Notes under the pieces: generated by a model
Database searches by the model: none
Seen by the model: only the letters and a program-made list of their open reading frames with translations
Told to the model about the DNA's origin: nothing
Assembly: GCF_000218685.1 (NCBI RefSeq)
Contig: NW_006763298.1
Span: 568,049-632,048 of the forward strand
Length of the DNA: 64,000 bases
Direction of reading: 5' to 3'
Origin: Serpula lacrymans var. lacrymans S7.9
Taxonomy: Eukaryota > Basidiomycota > Agaricomycetes > Boletales > Serpulaceae
Position numbers and translations under genes: made by a program
Shown: piece after piece, positions 34,691 through 45,392 of the stretch
How positions within the stretch are numbered: position 1 is the stretch's first letter
Layout: each line of letters starts with the position of its first letter

Positions 34691-36411
34691 TCATCTTCTG
34701 ATGCTATTGTGCGAAGAAAGTGCCTCCGACATCGTAGCTGGCATCTCTTTCTGCAGCTTGGCCAAAAATCTTGAAACGTTGAACCCGTTATCAAAGTCAG
34801 TGATATCCATGCCGTTCCCGATCTCCGCGATTTGTGAAGCTGCGGCAGCCATCTAAGCAAAAAGGAACAGAAAAATGGGAAGTAATTAAATTCACTGCTG
34901 TAAGGTAAGCTGTGCCCATGCTCGTCGGGCCACAGCAACGGGGGGTGACGTACTCGTATCAGCTGGCCTTCTGGGAACTTGTCGCCTTTCGCTTGGGTCT
35001 TCTCCCCTGCGATAAGTTCTTTCACTAGCAGTGGTTCTGCTGTAAGTGGACGGCCCAAGCCGATAACTAGATTATTACGGTTAGATTAAGGATATGAGAG
35101 AGCCTTTTCGAGTGAGAGAATCACGCACTATCTGCGGCTCGTTCGTCTACAGCTTTCGCCATGATTGCTGCAGACCTGAAGCCACCGGTGACAGCAACCT
35201 TAGTCCGCTTGATATGAGGACGCAATTGTTCGGCAAAGTCCAAGAAGTAGGCTTCACGAGCCACCGCAGGTGTTCTCTGCAAAGTGGTAAAGAGACTCTG
35301 TTTAGTACACGTAGACGTCTCCTAGCTTGCAGCATACCTCCTGTGCGGAATGAGAACTTGAAATAGCTAGTTCATACGTGCCACCACTAAGTTCGATGAG
35401 ATCCACTCCCGCTTGTTCAAGTCGCATGGCGATCTCTCTTGATTCATTGGCGCTGAATCCATCCTGGGTGAAATCCTGAGAATTGAGCTTAACTGATATT
35501 ATAAACTTGGGATCATTGACGGTCGTTCTGATAGCGGCAATAATCTGAAAAAGCAGTCGCGATCTGTTGGCGAGTGTGCCACCGAATTCATCTTTCCTCT
35601 GGTTTGTGCGCCTTGAAAGGAATTGCGCTAGTAGGAAGCCGTGTGCAGCGTGTAGCTAACCCCACAAAATCACAATTATAAAAATCAGCCGTCATACTCT
35701 GGATACCATTTCCCATGGCTAGTAAAATAATAAACCCGTACTTGTACACCGTCAAATCCAGCTTGGTGAAGAACACAAGCTGAAAACGCAAACCGATCCA
35801 CGATGTCTTGAATAGCCGGCCTCGTTAAGGGGGATGGACGTCCAAAAACGACACCACCTGCAGGGGGCTGCTCGATATCAGAGGCAGATTCTGGGTAGGG
35901 TTGGATGTTGATTGAAACTTGTCGACCTGGGTGGCTCAGCTGGCCTATTACTAGGCTCCCTCGCGCTTTAGCAGCTCGAGCTAGCTTGGAAAATTCGTCG
36001 ACGTAGTCGGACGGAAGGTCCCAGTCGATGATAGCATTTCCTATGTAATCATATGTGTCAAGTTAGTAGTTCTAAAAAGAGTGAACATGAAGCATCATAC
36101 CTGTCGCTTCTAGGTGATCATGTTTGATTTGAATGTTCCCTGTAATAAGAATACCTGATAAAAATACAAGATGAGCTAAAAGCTGGTACTTTAAAATCAA
36201 GAGATGTGTTATTATCACCTATATCGCCCCTGGACCAAGTGTCATAGAGGCGTATGAGCTCTTCAGTTGGTTGACCCCGTTCGTCGGAGTCGTATGTAGA
36301 GAAAGTAGCCAGACGCTCAGACATGGCACTCTTCATGAATCTATTTTTTGCTATTTTACCACTAAAGGGAAACATGATTGGCTGGGCCAGAATGTGAGCT
36401 GTGCGTGACAT
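34691..36411 (-). CDS. FMN-dependent NADH:flavin oxidoreductase (old yellow enzyme superfamily)
   Basis: Oxidored_FMN TIM-barrel enzyme of roughly 400 residues that reduces activated alkenes or related substrates using NAD(P)H. Start at 36411. The N terminus reads FSGKIAKNRFMKSAMSERLA, the usual FMN-binding entry. Then GQLSHPGRQ, the catalytic HAAHGFLLAQFLS with RRTNQRKDEFGG, VKLNSQDF, GVDLIELSGGTYE, VTGGFRSA and DIVGLGRPL (FMN phosphate binding), in proper order over at least eight exons. Stop at 34691. This subgroup resembles fungal NADH oxidase-like proteins more than plant OPR or yeast OYE2, but substrate is not inferable. No cluster of biosynthetic genes is evident around it. Confidence 0.88.
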
Positions 36412-37311
36412 GTTAAGGCAAGACTGATGTTCGTGTCTGTAAAAACTTGGAACTTTTGGAAGTTGGGGCTGCGAATAGCTCTGATGTAGGTGTATGTGGA
36501 CTTTCTGGTCCTGAAAGAACGCTATAAAGAAGTTAATAGGCTATGGACATGAGTAATACTGCAACTTTTTCGGCACGAGGAGTAGTGTAACAGACCGTAT
36601 TTGCAAATCACGGTCACTAGCAGAAAATGAGACGTCAAGCGATGCACGACGGAAACACACTCACCGTTTAACGATAAAGAAGGGCCGCTGACTTTGGCAG
36701 ATATTCACATCTTCATCAACGGTCTTCCAGGAGAAGCGCGTCTTTCCAGCGAGATCTAGCCTGAGATTGGTTTGTTTCGATCCTCTTGGACTAGGCGGAA
36801 CAGGCCGAGGTCGTACCGTTGAGACCGTGACTCTCGCTGTGTGTCTCTGATGCTACTGGGATGACAGCCGAAATCTGGCCTGGCCACTGCACCTTAAAGA
36901 TCTTAGTGTATCAGATGCGTGTTCAACAATGCATAGGGCTGGGTAGTAGATGTGTGTGATAGGCCAAAATCGAATTAGGTTTAGCACTGGATGGATGCCG
37001 AAAACGCAACCTTGATACCTGCCTAAATAGGATACTCTATTAGATGCTAAGGCGAATACGTAGTTTACAGAACTCGTTATGCTTCCTATCCTACCTGAGT
37101 ACTAGTAATAGTATTCTTACAATCTATGTTGGTTGGAACCAACGTATCTTTTAGCAGGCAATTGCACATGTTCTCGGTTGGACCTCAAATCGTTATATAA
37201 CAAACGTCTTTGCGGCTCCCACTGTAAAGGGGTGCAACAAATGATATTCATCGATTAGGTGATGGCTTTGCGACAGTCCGTCTAAACGTTCCGTCTCGAA
37301 GACGGAGGTTG
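36412..37311. other. Intergenic region upstream of the oxidoreductase
   Basis: About 0.9 kb without recognisable genes. A short hairpin (CCGTCT/AGACGG, then GGAGG/CCTCC) lies at 37291-37320 beside the ORF end at 37312. Confidence 0.45.
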
Positions 37312-38949
37312 TTATCCTCCGTGGTCCAAATAGGATGCCTGCGCACCAAGAGCGTGCCAAACCAGTCCCATTTCCGTACGCTTATCGAACGCGAAGCGCG
37401 ATGGAGAAGATAATTTAAGCATGTGTATATAATCTAGCACCACCTGAGCACGGAGGATCTTCAAAGCCGACTTTTTTTCGCCGATATCAATGATCCAAAC
37501 AGAAGCTCTTGCAAATACATTCACTTCCCAACTTGGCCCATCCTGGCTCCTGTCCGTCTGGAGATCGTGGAAATGAACCAGAAGACTTATGGGGCCGTTA
37601 TTGGGTGAAACGAGTTGAGTGTCATATCTGGATTTGCAAAATTGCAAAGAAAATCAAACCAACGGTGTAAACACGAGAAATGAGCATGTGCCTTCCGGTG
37701 GCATAGGGCGACAGAGGTAACGCGACGAAAACGACATCGCCAACTCGTCACTGCGTGTAACATTTACAAAGCTATACATATGAGGAATCCAAAGAAAAGG
37801 ACTTTCAGCCGATATATAAAAGGACAGATTACTAGAATCACTCGAAAGATGATAATGATCATATGCAACCGCAAGCTTTGGAACGTTGCGAAGGCCGTCC
37901 GTTAAAATAAGGCAGAAGGATCCATAGCCTAGAAAGACCCATCCGAAGATGAAATTCTGTGGCTGAGAAAATAGAGCTTGAAGTATTCCGTGTTAGCAAA
38001 AGATAGCAACGCAAACGTGAATAAGTTCGCTCATAGTACTTGCCAATAGCACACCGCTACCACCCAACGTATCCCATCGGGTATCAAGAGCACGTTTTCA
38101 ATCCAGGAGCCAATCCAAACATTAAAATCACAGCCAAGACAACATGTTTCCGCAGTACCGGTGTCTTGTCTAGCCTTTCTGTTTTGCATCGCAAAAGCCG
38201 ACGGATTGACAACGGTGGGGTCGACTCTATAACCGTACCTAAGTGTCTGTCTGACTATCCTCTATAACCATCAGCAAAGGTACCTGTGCACAATCCGCGA
38301 CAAGCACGGCCATCCTGGCGCACGGTGCGGCATAAGCGTCCTGACGATGTCGCATACACAATAGATGCCTATGGGCAACACCGACGACAAAGGAGCTGTC
38401 GCAAGGATAGTTAGGGAAGACCCATCGTGGGTACCTTCTCGGGGGCGATGCAATGGGTAGTCTATCGAGCACTAGACGAGCGTGGTGAACGGAGTTTTTC
38501 CCTAGAGTTTTGGCTAGGCTCGGACGTCTTGGCTTCACAGGGTGGGAGCTTGTGGGTCACGATGACAGCGATGCGATTATTTCCAGTACGTCGACATGGC
38601 AAAAACTCCTTGTGTGCTGTTTCCTTGGAGAGGCGTCGCAAAAAGCTGTCACCAACGTCATGATACATGAGATCAGGGCTAACCTAATGAGCTATTGCCC
38701 ACAATAAACCAGTACAAACAAGCTTACCCGCTTCGTCTTAGGAGTGTCTGCAGATAAGCTTTCTGCCAAGCAGCTTGGGGGAATACGACCGTTGAGTGGG
38801 AATTCAAAGGAAGGACGGTTAGTTTGTGTTGTACGTTGATGCATTGACGTTGCGGTGACGGTCGAAGAGAGCAGTATCACGGCATTTACCGACGCATCGG
38901 TAATTGTCTTCTTTGGCTGTTTGCACCGCTTTCTACGAGTTGCACTCAT
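37312..38949 (-). CDS. Possible multi-exon protein of unknown function, weakly supported
   Basis: A chain of minus-strand reading frames suggests an intron-containing gene. The first piece (38949 down to about 38735) starts MSATRRKRCKQPKK and ends at a good donor (gtaagc). Middle pieces near 38270-38450 and 37830-38170 are hydrophobic and could be membrane segments (for example HVVLAVILMFGLAPGL and FIFGWVFLGYGSF). The last piece, 37312-37647, ends YLDHGG. I do not recognise the family, could not fix all splice sites, and cannot exclude that these are chance frames. Treat the coordinates as outer limits only. Confidence 0.25.
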
Positions 38950-40422
38950 CGCGGCTTAGGCCCAGTCAAAAGTGACAAGAGGCTGTGAGTGGCAGGTAGA
39001 GGAACCTAGTAGTAGTCAATTTTGCCTTTATAAGCCACTAACTCACAGCCAAAATCTCGACGAGACTCTACAAGAGAGCTATCAATATACAACCAGATCA
39101 AAGGCCTCTAAGAGCCTCTAATTTCACACTTTCGTAAATAGTTGTCAGTAGAGCTACTTAGAGTCTGCTAGAGACACTTGAAAATGACTGGATTGCTGGT
39201 AATAGTAAAAACGAGAGTGTACATCAAAAAAACTAGCTAGCGACGACGAGAGCTAAGACATGCGGAAAGACAGGGAGGAGATAACATGGTGGATTAATGA
39301 ACTAGTTGATAGGTCTTGCAGGATATTGGTAGTGTAAAGAGGAAGGAGGGAGAGACACAGTATTGCACTGTGTGGTGGAAAAAGCTGTTACAGTACACAA
39401 TTTTCGGACCTTTAATTTTCATTCTCCTCTTTAACTTTATACTGTAGTTTTCACACATTGTGCCATGCGGCACTTTCCATTTTTGCTCAAACCCCACTGT
39501 CTCGCGCTACACTACCTTTATTCTTATTTTAGCTACAAGTCTCTCACGCAGTGGGGCTGGTCACACGGGCTGCACCCTCTGACATCATCAGCCACTGCTT
39601 TATCAACTGTATAGTACAACATGTACAAACAACCTGTAGTAGTATATATACCTCAATAAGATCCAGGAGACTCCTCAGCGAGTCCTCCTGTTGTATCCTC
39701 ACAACTAACTTGTTGAAGCCTAACGGGTAACCACTCCCTCATCATCCTCTCTATAGCTTGTCTGAGTTGTGCGCCAGAGTAACAAACTCTTGGTTGTTAC
39801 AAAAGCCATGTTGCATTTGTACTCTAGTCTTTGCCGGTCTTGCCTTCCGGTACAGACGGGGGTGGCGACCTGTTTCTTCATCGGTTTCATCATCTTCCTC
39901 GTCTATGGTTGTACGATAGTGCCCGGAACCTGTTGTTGCAGATGGCACAGTGCCGGGCGTGGCTGGTTCGGGGGTGGGTGTGGTGCGCTTGCTCAGCTGC
40001 TGTGAAGATTAGGGATAGTTAACAAGGTGTATATATGACTTTATGCACCGAAAAGTAGCCAAAATCATCGTTGATCTCGTCCGGAGCAGTCTGGAAGAGA
40101 CCACCTGAAGCTAGAGAATCCTTTTCTGGCTGAAGCTGCTCATGCTGTTGGCCGTCTGGTGTATCTGGGGAGAAAGGGGTGGTCCTTCAGGACCGAGTGC
40201 CAGCTGTGTGAACCTTGCGACATTTACAAGGTGGAGCACGAGCTTTCGGTGCGATGCCAGTCTCTTCTTGTAGCTCTCACAGTAAAGGTGGGATGGCAGT
40301 TCCCTCGGATTTGCAAAACTTCTCGTGCCAGTGAAAAGCGCTGTCATGCACCAAAGTTGATTGGTAGCATGGACAGGTGTCAATAACGAAGCGAATATTC
40401 AAAAAGACTCGCCTTTGCGCCA

Positions 40423-40576
40423 CACAGGCACAGTGCCACATGGAATAGTAATTAGTATTGCCTTTTTCAAACTTGTGGCTGATCAGCACCACCTCTATAC
40501 ACAGGCACAGTGCCACGTGGAATAGTAATTAGTATTGCCTTTTTCAAACTTGTGGCTGATCAGCACCACCTCTATT
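40423..40576. repeat. 77-bp tandem duplication
   Basis: Two adjacent copies, 40423-40499 and 40500-40576, beginning CACAGGCACAGTGCCAC. The only internal difference seen is CACATGG versus CACGTGG; the last base also differs. It looks like a recent slippage or repair duplication. Confidence 0.92.
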
Positions 40577-41370
40577 AGGCAATCCAGTCACGCTCACCTT
40601 TGCTTTTCCATTTGGTACTTTCCGCGTTTCGGCATTTCGGCAAATTTTGCCGTCACCACTGGCTACACATTGCATTGCGCCCTCGCTTTTGTCGTTTCCT
40701 TCACTTCCCTTCCTTTGCCTAGCCCCACCATGGGTCCCTTACTCTCGTTTTTATTCTCACCCGACGGTCATTTCTGGATCCCCATTTTAGTTCACCTCCT
40801 CGTCACCTCCAGCCTCCTCCTCCTCATCTTCTTTGCTCCCCCACCATTTCTGATGTCACCACTTCCTATCCGCTTCCGTTGCCGATCCGTCGACTACCAC
40901 GTGCCACTGCTGATATTAGCAAAGCCCCAGCGGCCAGTTTAAATAGGGCAACAGGTTCATCTTTATGATGTTGATCTACCATCATATACTATCAAAACAT
41001 CGGTCGCTCGTCTTGCCTGGTTGGAGCGCGGGTGGGTAGTTTTTGAGCTGGAGAAGGTTCATCCCCTTGCGTTGCCCATGTTCATTGCTGTCCCATTCAC
41101 TTGGGTACATGTAAGGACCGTTTTATTATTTTCCTATCTTCACCATGTCTTGGTTCTCGAACACTTTTCCCGTTACACCTCTGGCTCTAGGGCTAGAGGT
41201 ATCCTTTGCCGTTTTACTTCTCATAGCCCTCACAGGCTTTCTTAACCATCGCTACCATTTTATATCACAGATCAGAGACTGGGTATCGCTCCCAGCCAGC
41301 CAGCACACGGAGTAAGGACTGGTAGTAAGCATCTCGCCAACCAGCTCCAAGCCTCAGTAAAGCCTGGTGA

Positions 41371-41454
41371 TACTAATAAACACCTTATTCAGGATCGTAC
41401 CTCACTATGAGGATACGGTTCCTGAACACGCGTGACAATCCTCTATTATTAGTA
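41371..41454. repeat. Imperfect palindrome (84 bp) with nested inverted repeats
   Basis: Outer 9-bp arms TACTAATAA/TTATTAGTA at 41371-41379 and 41446-41454 are perfect inverted copies. Inside, 41388-41404 and 41408-41426 (TTCAGGAT.../...TTCCTGAA) form a near-perfect 17-19 bp stem with a 3-base loop. Confidence 0.75.
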
Positions 41455-43269
41455 CAAGTCTCTCACCTGCTGATTAATCAAGTTAAAAGTCGTACAATAG
41501 TTACTCTCCCTTTTTCTTATTGGTCGATTGATTCCTCAGACCACTTTTTGTATATTCTCCTTTCGATCTGAGGAACGAACCGTTCACTATATAAAGCCTT
41601 ACCTATTCATGTGTGGCTCCTTAGTTTTCTATTACTGAATTTACCCGCTTTACTCCTCAACTAAAACCCTTGAGTTTACTCCCCAGTCCTCTACTTGCTA
41701 TATCTACTAGCATCTGTGGACCTCAAACTCATCAAACCTCTTACTCCCTGCAAGTGCAGTAGAAGGCAGGTTTTGTTTTTGTTATAGTTTATTGTTGCCT
41801 CACAGCTGCCTGGGACTCACTTGTTCCAAATTGGGACTACTCCTCTCCCTCCCTCGTTTGACCAGGTGGTCCAACACAACCAGTCCATTGGTAAGGCCAT
41901 GGAACTGTCGGATTTGGACTAGGTGGTGGACCGGTGGCTCTAGTTTCTTTTTTTTCAGCAGAACATTCATTTACAGTGCGATTATTTTTGATTTTTGAAT
42001 CATTTTTATGGACACATATTTTTTAGAATGCCTGACTGACAATAAAGGAACTGTGTTGATACTGATAGTGTTTTGCCTTGCCCTTTTTTTACTGTAACTT
42101 CCCATGACATCATGATTTTCCTACTCTCTTTTTGCTATTGGACTTTACTTTATGGCTGTACAAACCTGTGACATTACTCGCAGCATTCATTGTTCTATCC
42201 CTTTCTTTTCCTTTTTTTGACAATCTTATCCTGTACTATCTATGCAGGATTCGTCAGCATATATTCCTTCCTTCATGTTCTTTCTCATTCTTTTTGCACA
42301 GCTATACTGTGCATTGCCTACTTTTCTTTTACTATATAAACCCCTGTATTCTACCTTGTAAAAAAAGTATAAAAAAAAACAAGAACTCAAATCCAGACTT
42401 CTTCTCTAAATCTCAAGTTCACTACTCTGCTACTTGTGATCCAGTGTGGTCACAACACTTCCCACTGCTACCACTGTTAACTGCTGTCATCATCACTCGT
42501 CACTTTTGAAAATCATTATCATCCCTTCCGATTAGAGTCCTTCTGAGCACTACAGTTTGTGCATCAGGAGCCTGCTATCACTGGGAACCTCATCACCTTG
42601 TCATCTCATTGTTCTCAAACCTACCTTGTGCTACAATTAGCAAGGTAGTGCTCGTCTATACTCATCATAAAGCCCCTATCTTCTATGGTTCAACTATCCC
42701 TCCTCCTCAAAACCCACACCCATACATCTCTGGGTTTTACTTTGAAGGATCGTCATACATACCACCCCACGAACAACCAGAGCACCCACTGTTCTAGGAG
42801 GCAAAGCCCATAAACAAGTTCCGTGGAATCTGGTAGGATTGTGTATTAGTTTGTTTTTGTGTGTGGTTTTCTAACAACAGTTCTCATCATTGACATCGCG
42901 TTGAAGGTCTTCTACACAAACATCTAAATGGATCTCTTTTTAGAATAAACATGTGCACATCAACACACACCTTGGGATTTTTGTGGAAAGTGGCTCCAAA
43001 GAAGAAGAAGAAATGTCAAAAGAAACATGTTTTTCTACTGTAGGTTTTTCTATATGTTTATTTTTATTTTTACCAGAGTCAAGCACCCTAGTATTTGTCT
43101 CACCGGGGCTACGGCCACATTGTTGTGGTTTACTTCAATGTTAAGAGGAGTGAAGGCACCCAAGTGACCTAAGCTCCAATTTCTTTTCCCTGAGCCTTTA
43201 TTTCAGCAACTTGCTGATCATAGAAGAAGGCCCAGATCTTGTAGTCGAATGGCCAGCCAGAGTATTGAG

Positions 43270-43639
43270 TCAATTGTCCAGCTTTTCTGTTTCTAGTTGG
43301 CACACCTGGCACCCTTGGTTATTATTATTTTTGTGTTGGGTGGCCTGCACCCCCTTTCTACAGTCTTGGGACATGTGTCCCTCCTGGCTGCAGTTGTAGC
43401 AGTTCCCCTTTAATCTGCACATCTGTCTGTCTTGGACTGTGCTGATATCCATGGGGGCTCCCTGCCCTGGTTGCAGCCCAAACAGCTTGAACCCGTGAGA
43501 GTGGTTATGGTTTTGGTTTGATGACCCAGGGCACCTCTGGGAAAAGTTGTTTTTGATGGTGGACCCACCACCAAATTGCATAGTGTAGAGCTCTATGGCC
43601 CTACCAATTTTGCAAACCTCTTCAGCCACTTGTGCAAGG
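43270..43639 (-). mobile_element. Gypsy-type gag remnant, C-terminal part with zinc knuckle
   Basis: Reading frame on the minus strand from LAQVAEEVCKIGRAIELYT to a nucleocapsid zinc knuckle CYNCSQEGHMSQDC (C-x2-C-x4-H-x4-C), ending at a stop near 43270. It is the direct continuation of the gag part at 49977-50441: joining the two after removing the intervening insertions restores WNKN-LAQVAEEV in one frame. No protease, RT or integrase of this element is recognisable to the left. Confidence 0.85.
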
Positions 43640-43896
43640 TATTAACTTTGTATTTTCCTATGAAAATAATGACTCAGTCTGATAGTAAAAGGCTGAGGTG
43701 TCAGGTTCCATAAACAAGCATAAAAGTAGAAGAGGAAGATTCCAAAGATTATTGTCTAAATAAGGAAGGTGTTTCTCATAGTTAGGAATGAGAAACTTGT
43801 CCTAAAAGGAATGTATCTAAAAGCTAGCATGTAGGATCAAATCATAGGCTGAAAATGTATAAGGTTATTCTGTCATTGTAAGTAATATATTCAACA
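43640..43896 (-). mobile_element. Solo LTR (257 bp) inserted in Gypsy gag
   Basis: Flanked by the 5-bp direct repeat CAAGG (43635-43639 and 43897-43901). Read on the minus strand it begins TGTTGAATA and ends GTTAATA, the same TG...AATA type of ends as the LTRs of the neighbouring Copia element. No ORF. Most likely what is left after LTR-LTR recombination of a Copia-type element. Confidence 0.75.
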
Positions 43897-43904
43897 CAAG
43901 GTTT

Positions 43905-44226
43905 TGTTAGTTTTGGTGATTCTGCACCTTTGTGCTACCTATATATTTTCATTCCTTTCTCTATCTATTCTTCTATCATTCACTATTGATTGTGTTCTCT
44001 ATTGTTTCGCCTTTGTGGCTGCTTTGTTTACCTTTGTTTACAAAACTTCGGACAATATTGCAGAGTCCAATGCTTCCTATTCTCTAGTTACTCACATTGG
44101 ACTCTAAGTACTGTATACCTGTCATACTCTCTAATATTCTCTAGTTACTCACATTGGACTCTAGTTCCAGTCCCTGATTGCTCTCAGCAAGTGGCTAGAC
44201 ACTTCCTTCAAGCTTTGTTCTTAATA
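43905..44226 (+). repeat. copia-1 5' LTR
   Basis: 322 bp, TGTTAG...CTTAATA. Contains a TATA-like stretch (CTATATATTTT, about 43937) and an internal 29-bp direct repeat (44078-44106 and 44135-44163). Confidence 0.95.
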
Positions 44227-44240
44227 GGTTATGAGCCCTG
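44227..44240 (+). other. copia-1 primer-binding site (initiator tRNA-Met anticodon arm)
   Basis: GGTTATGAGCCCTG starts immediately after the LTR. It is complementary to the conserved initiator tRNA-Met anticodon-arm sequence CAGGGCTCATAACC, not to a tRNA 3' end, implying priming by a cleaved tRNA half as known for Drosophila copia. Confidence 0.8.
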
Positions 44241-45392
44241 TGCTCTAGCCATCTTCCTGACCTCATATCTCACCATCCAAGCGTCCTACTGCTTATCCAT
44301 CGTAACCATTGTCTTCTGGGACTCTTATTATCTCATCCATCACCTCAGATTACTCTGATCTCATCTTGATCTCCAACAACAACTCCTTGTTGCAAGTTAC
44401 CCCCATTTCGGACGCTTTTTTGGTCTTATCTGCACCATATCTCGCCCAATCCTTATCTGATTGTCCTGTAACTTCTACCATCGTCTTCTACGGCCTAAAT
44501 AACCCTAGGAGACCTGTCAGAGCGGTTGGATTTGAGCTGGATCTTTCTGTGAGCCTTCATCATCATTTGATCACCTTTTGGCCCCCTATTCCATATCTCC
44601 ACACCCTGTGCTCGGATCTTGGCCCTATTTGAGCCATCTACTACCCTATACTATTGCACTTTACACCGTCAATTTGGGGGCAATCCATCCACTCCATCAT
44701 CCTCTGTGAAGTTCGCATTTTTGGCACTTTCACCCCTATTGGACTCCTATTGCATATCTCCACATCCTGTGCTTCACTTCCTGTGATATTTGGGCCATCT
44801 ATTACTCTATAAAAACGTTCCCTATACCTCTGATTTGGTGGCAATCCATCCATCTTATCTGTCTCTGCATCAATTTCGACTTTTTGCCCTATTTTTCGCT
44901 TTTTGGCATATCTGGTGTGTGCATAAAGCTCCAATCTTCTCTACTCTGTCCATTATCAGATAGAACAAGCCTATAGACTGTGAAGCTCGCCTGCATTGCC
45001 TCAGTTTGCTGTTGCCTAGAGCCTCTCTCAGTCTGCGGTGTTTGGGGAGCTTAAGTCACTTTGTTGACTCATATACAAGCCCTATTAACCAACACTGTCT
45101 CGAGGCGATTTCTCTGTTAATATCAGTGTGGAATTGAAAGGGGAACACAGGCGTAACCCTGTAGCAGCACTAGGAAGCCTTAGCACCCTCCTGGATCGCT
45201 TTTGGACGCTTTTTGGATCCTATTTGGACCTATCCTTGCGCTTTCTGACCCTCTCCATATCCTCTCTCTACCGCCTCACCATCTTATCTGCTCGCCTCCT
45301 ACTGTTGCCCATTGTCTTTGCCACTATTCCATCGCCTATAGCCGTCTCCTACATCATTTATCATTGCTCTATTGTCTTATACAACACCCATC

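Larger units (their letters stand above)
38950..43269. repeat. Repeat-rich region of degraded retrotransposon-like DNA
   Basis: Starts abruptly after the weak gene model and differs from gene space: pyrimidine-rich plus strand, many stops, TATA-like motifs (for example near 39650 and 41590) and no intact ORF. A minus-strand stretch at 39751-39948 is acidic then basic and could be part of a Gag. It contains a 77-bp tandem duplication and a long imperfect palindrome. No paired LTRs could be delimited by eye. Probably several nested old insertions at the edge of the island. Confidence 0.5.

Noticed and set aside
37270..37320. tRNA-like double hairpin next to the ORF end
   Set aside because: The would-be anticodon loop has five bases and the T-loop lacks TTCGA, so it is just two short hairpins.
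39751..39948. Minus-strand ORF as an intact Gypsy gag
   Set aside because: 65 codons with stops on both sides and no Gag motif; kept only as part of the repeat-rich region.
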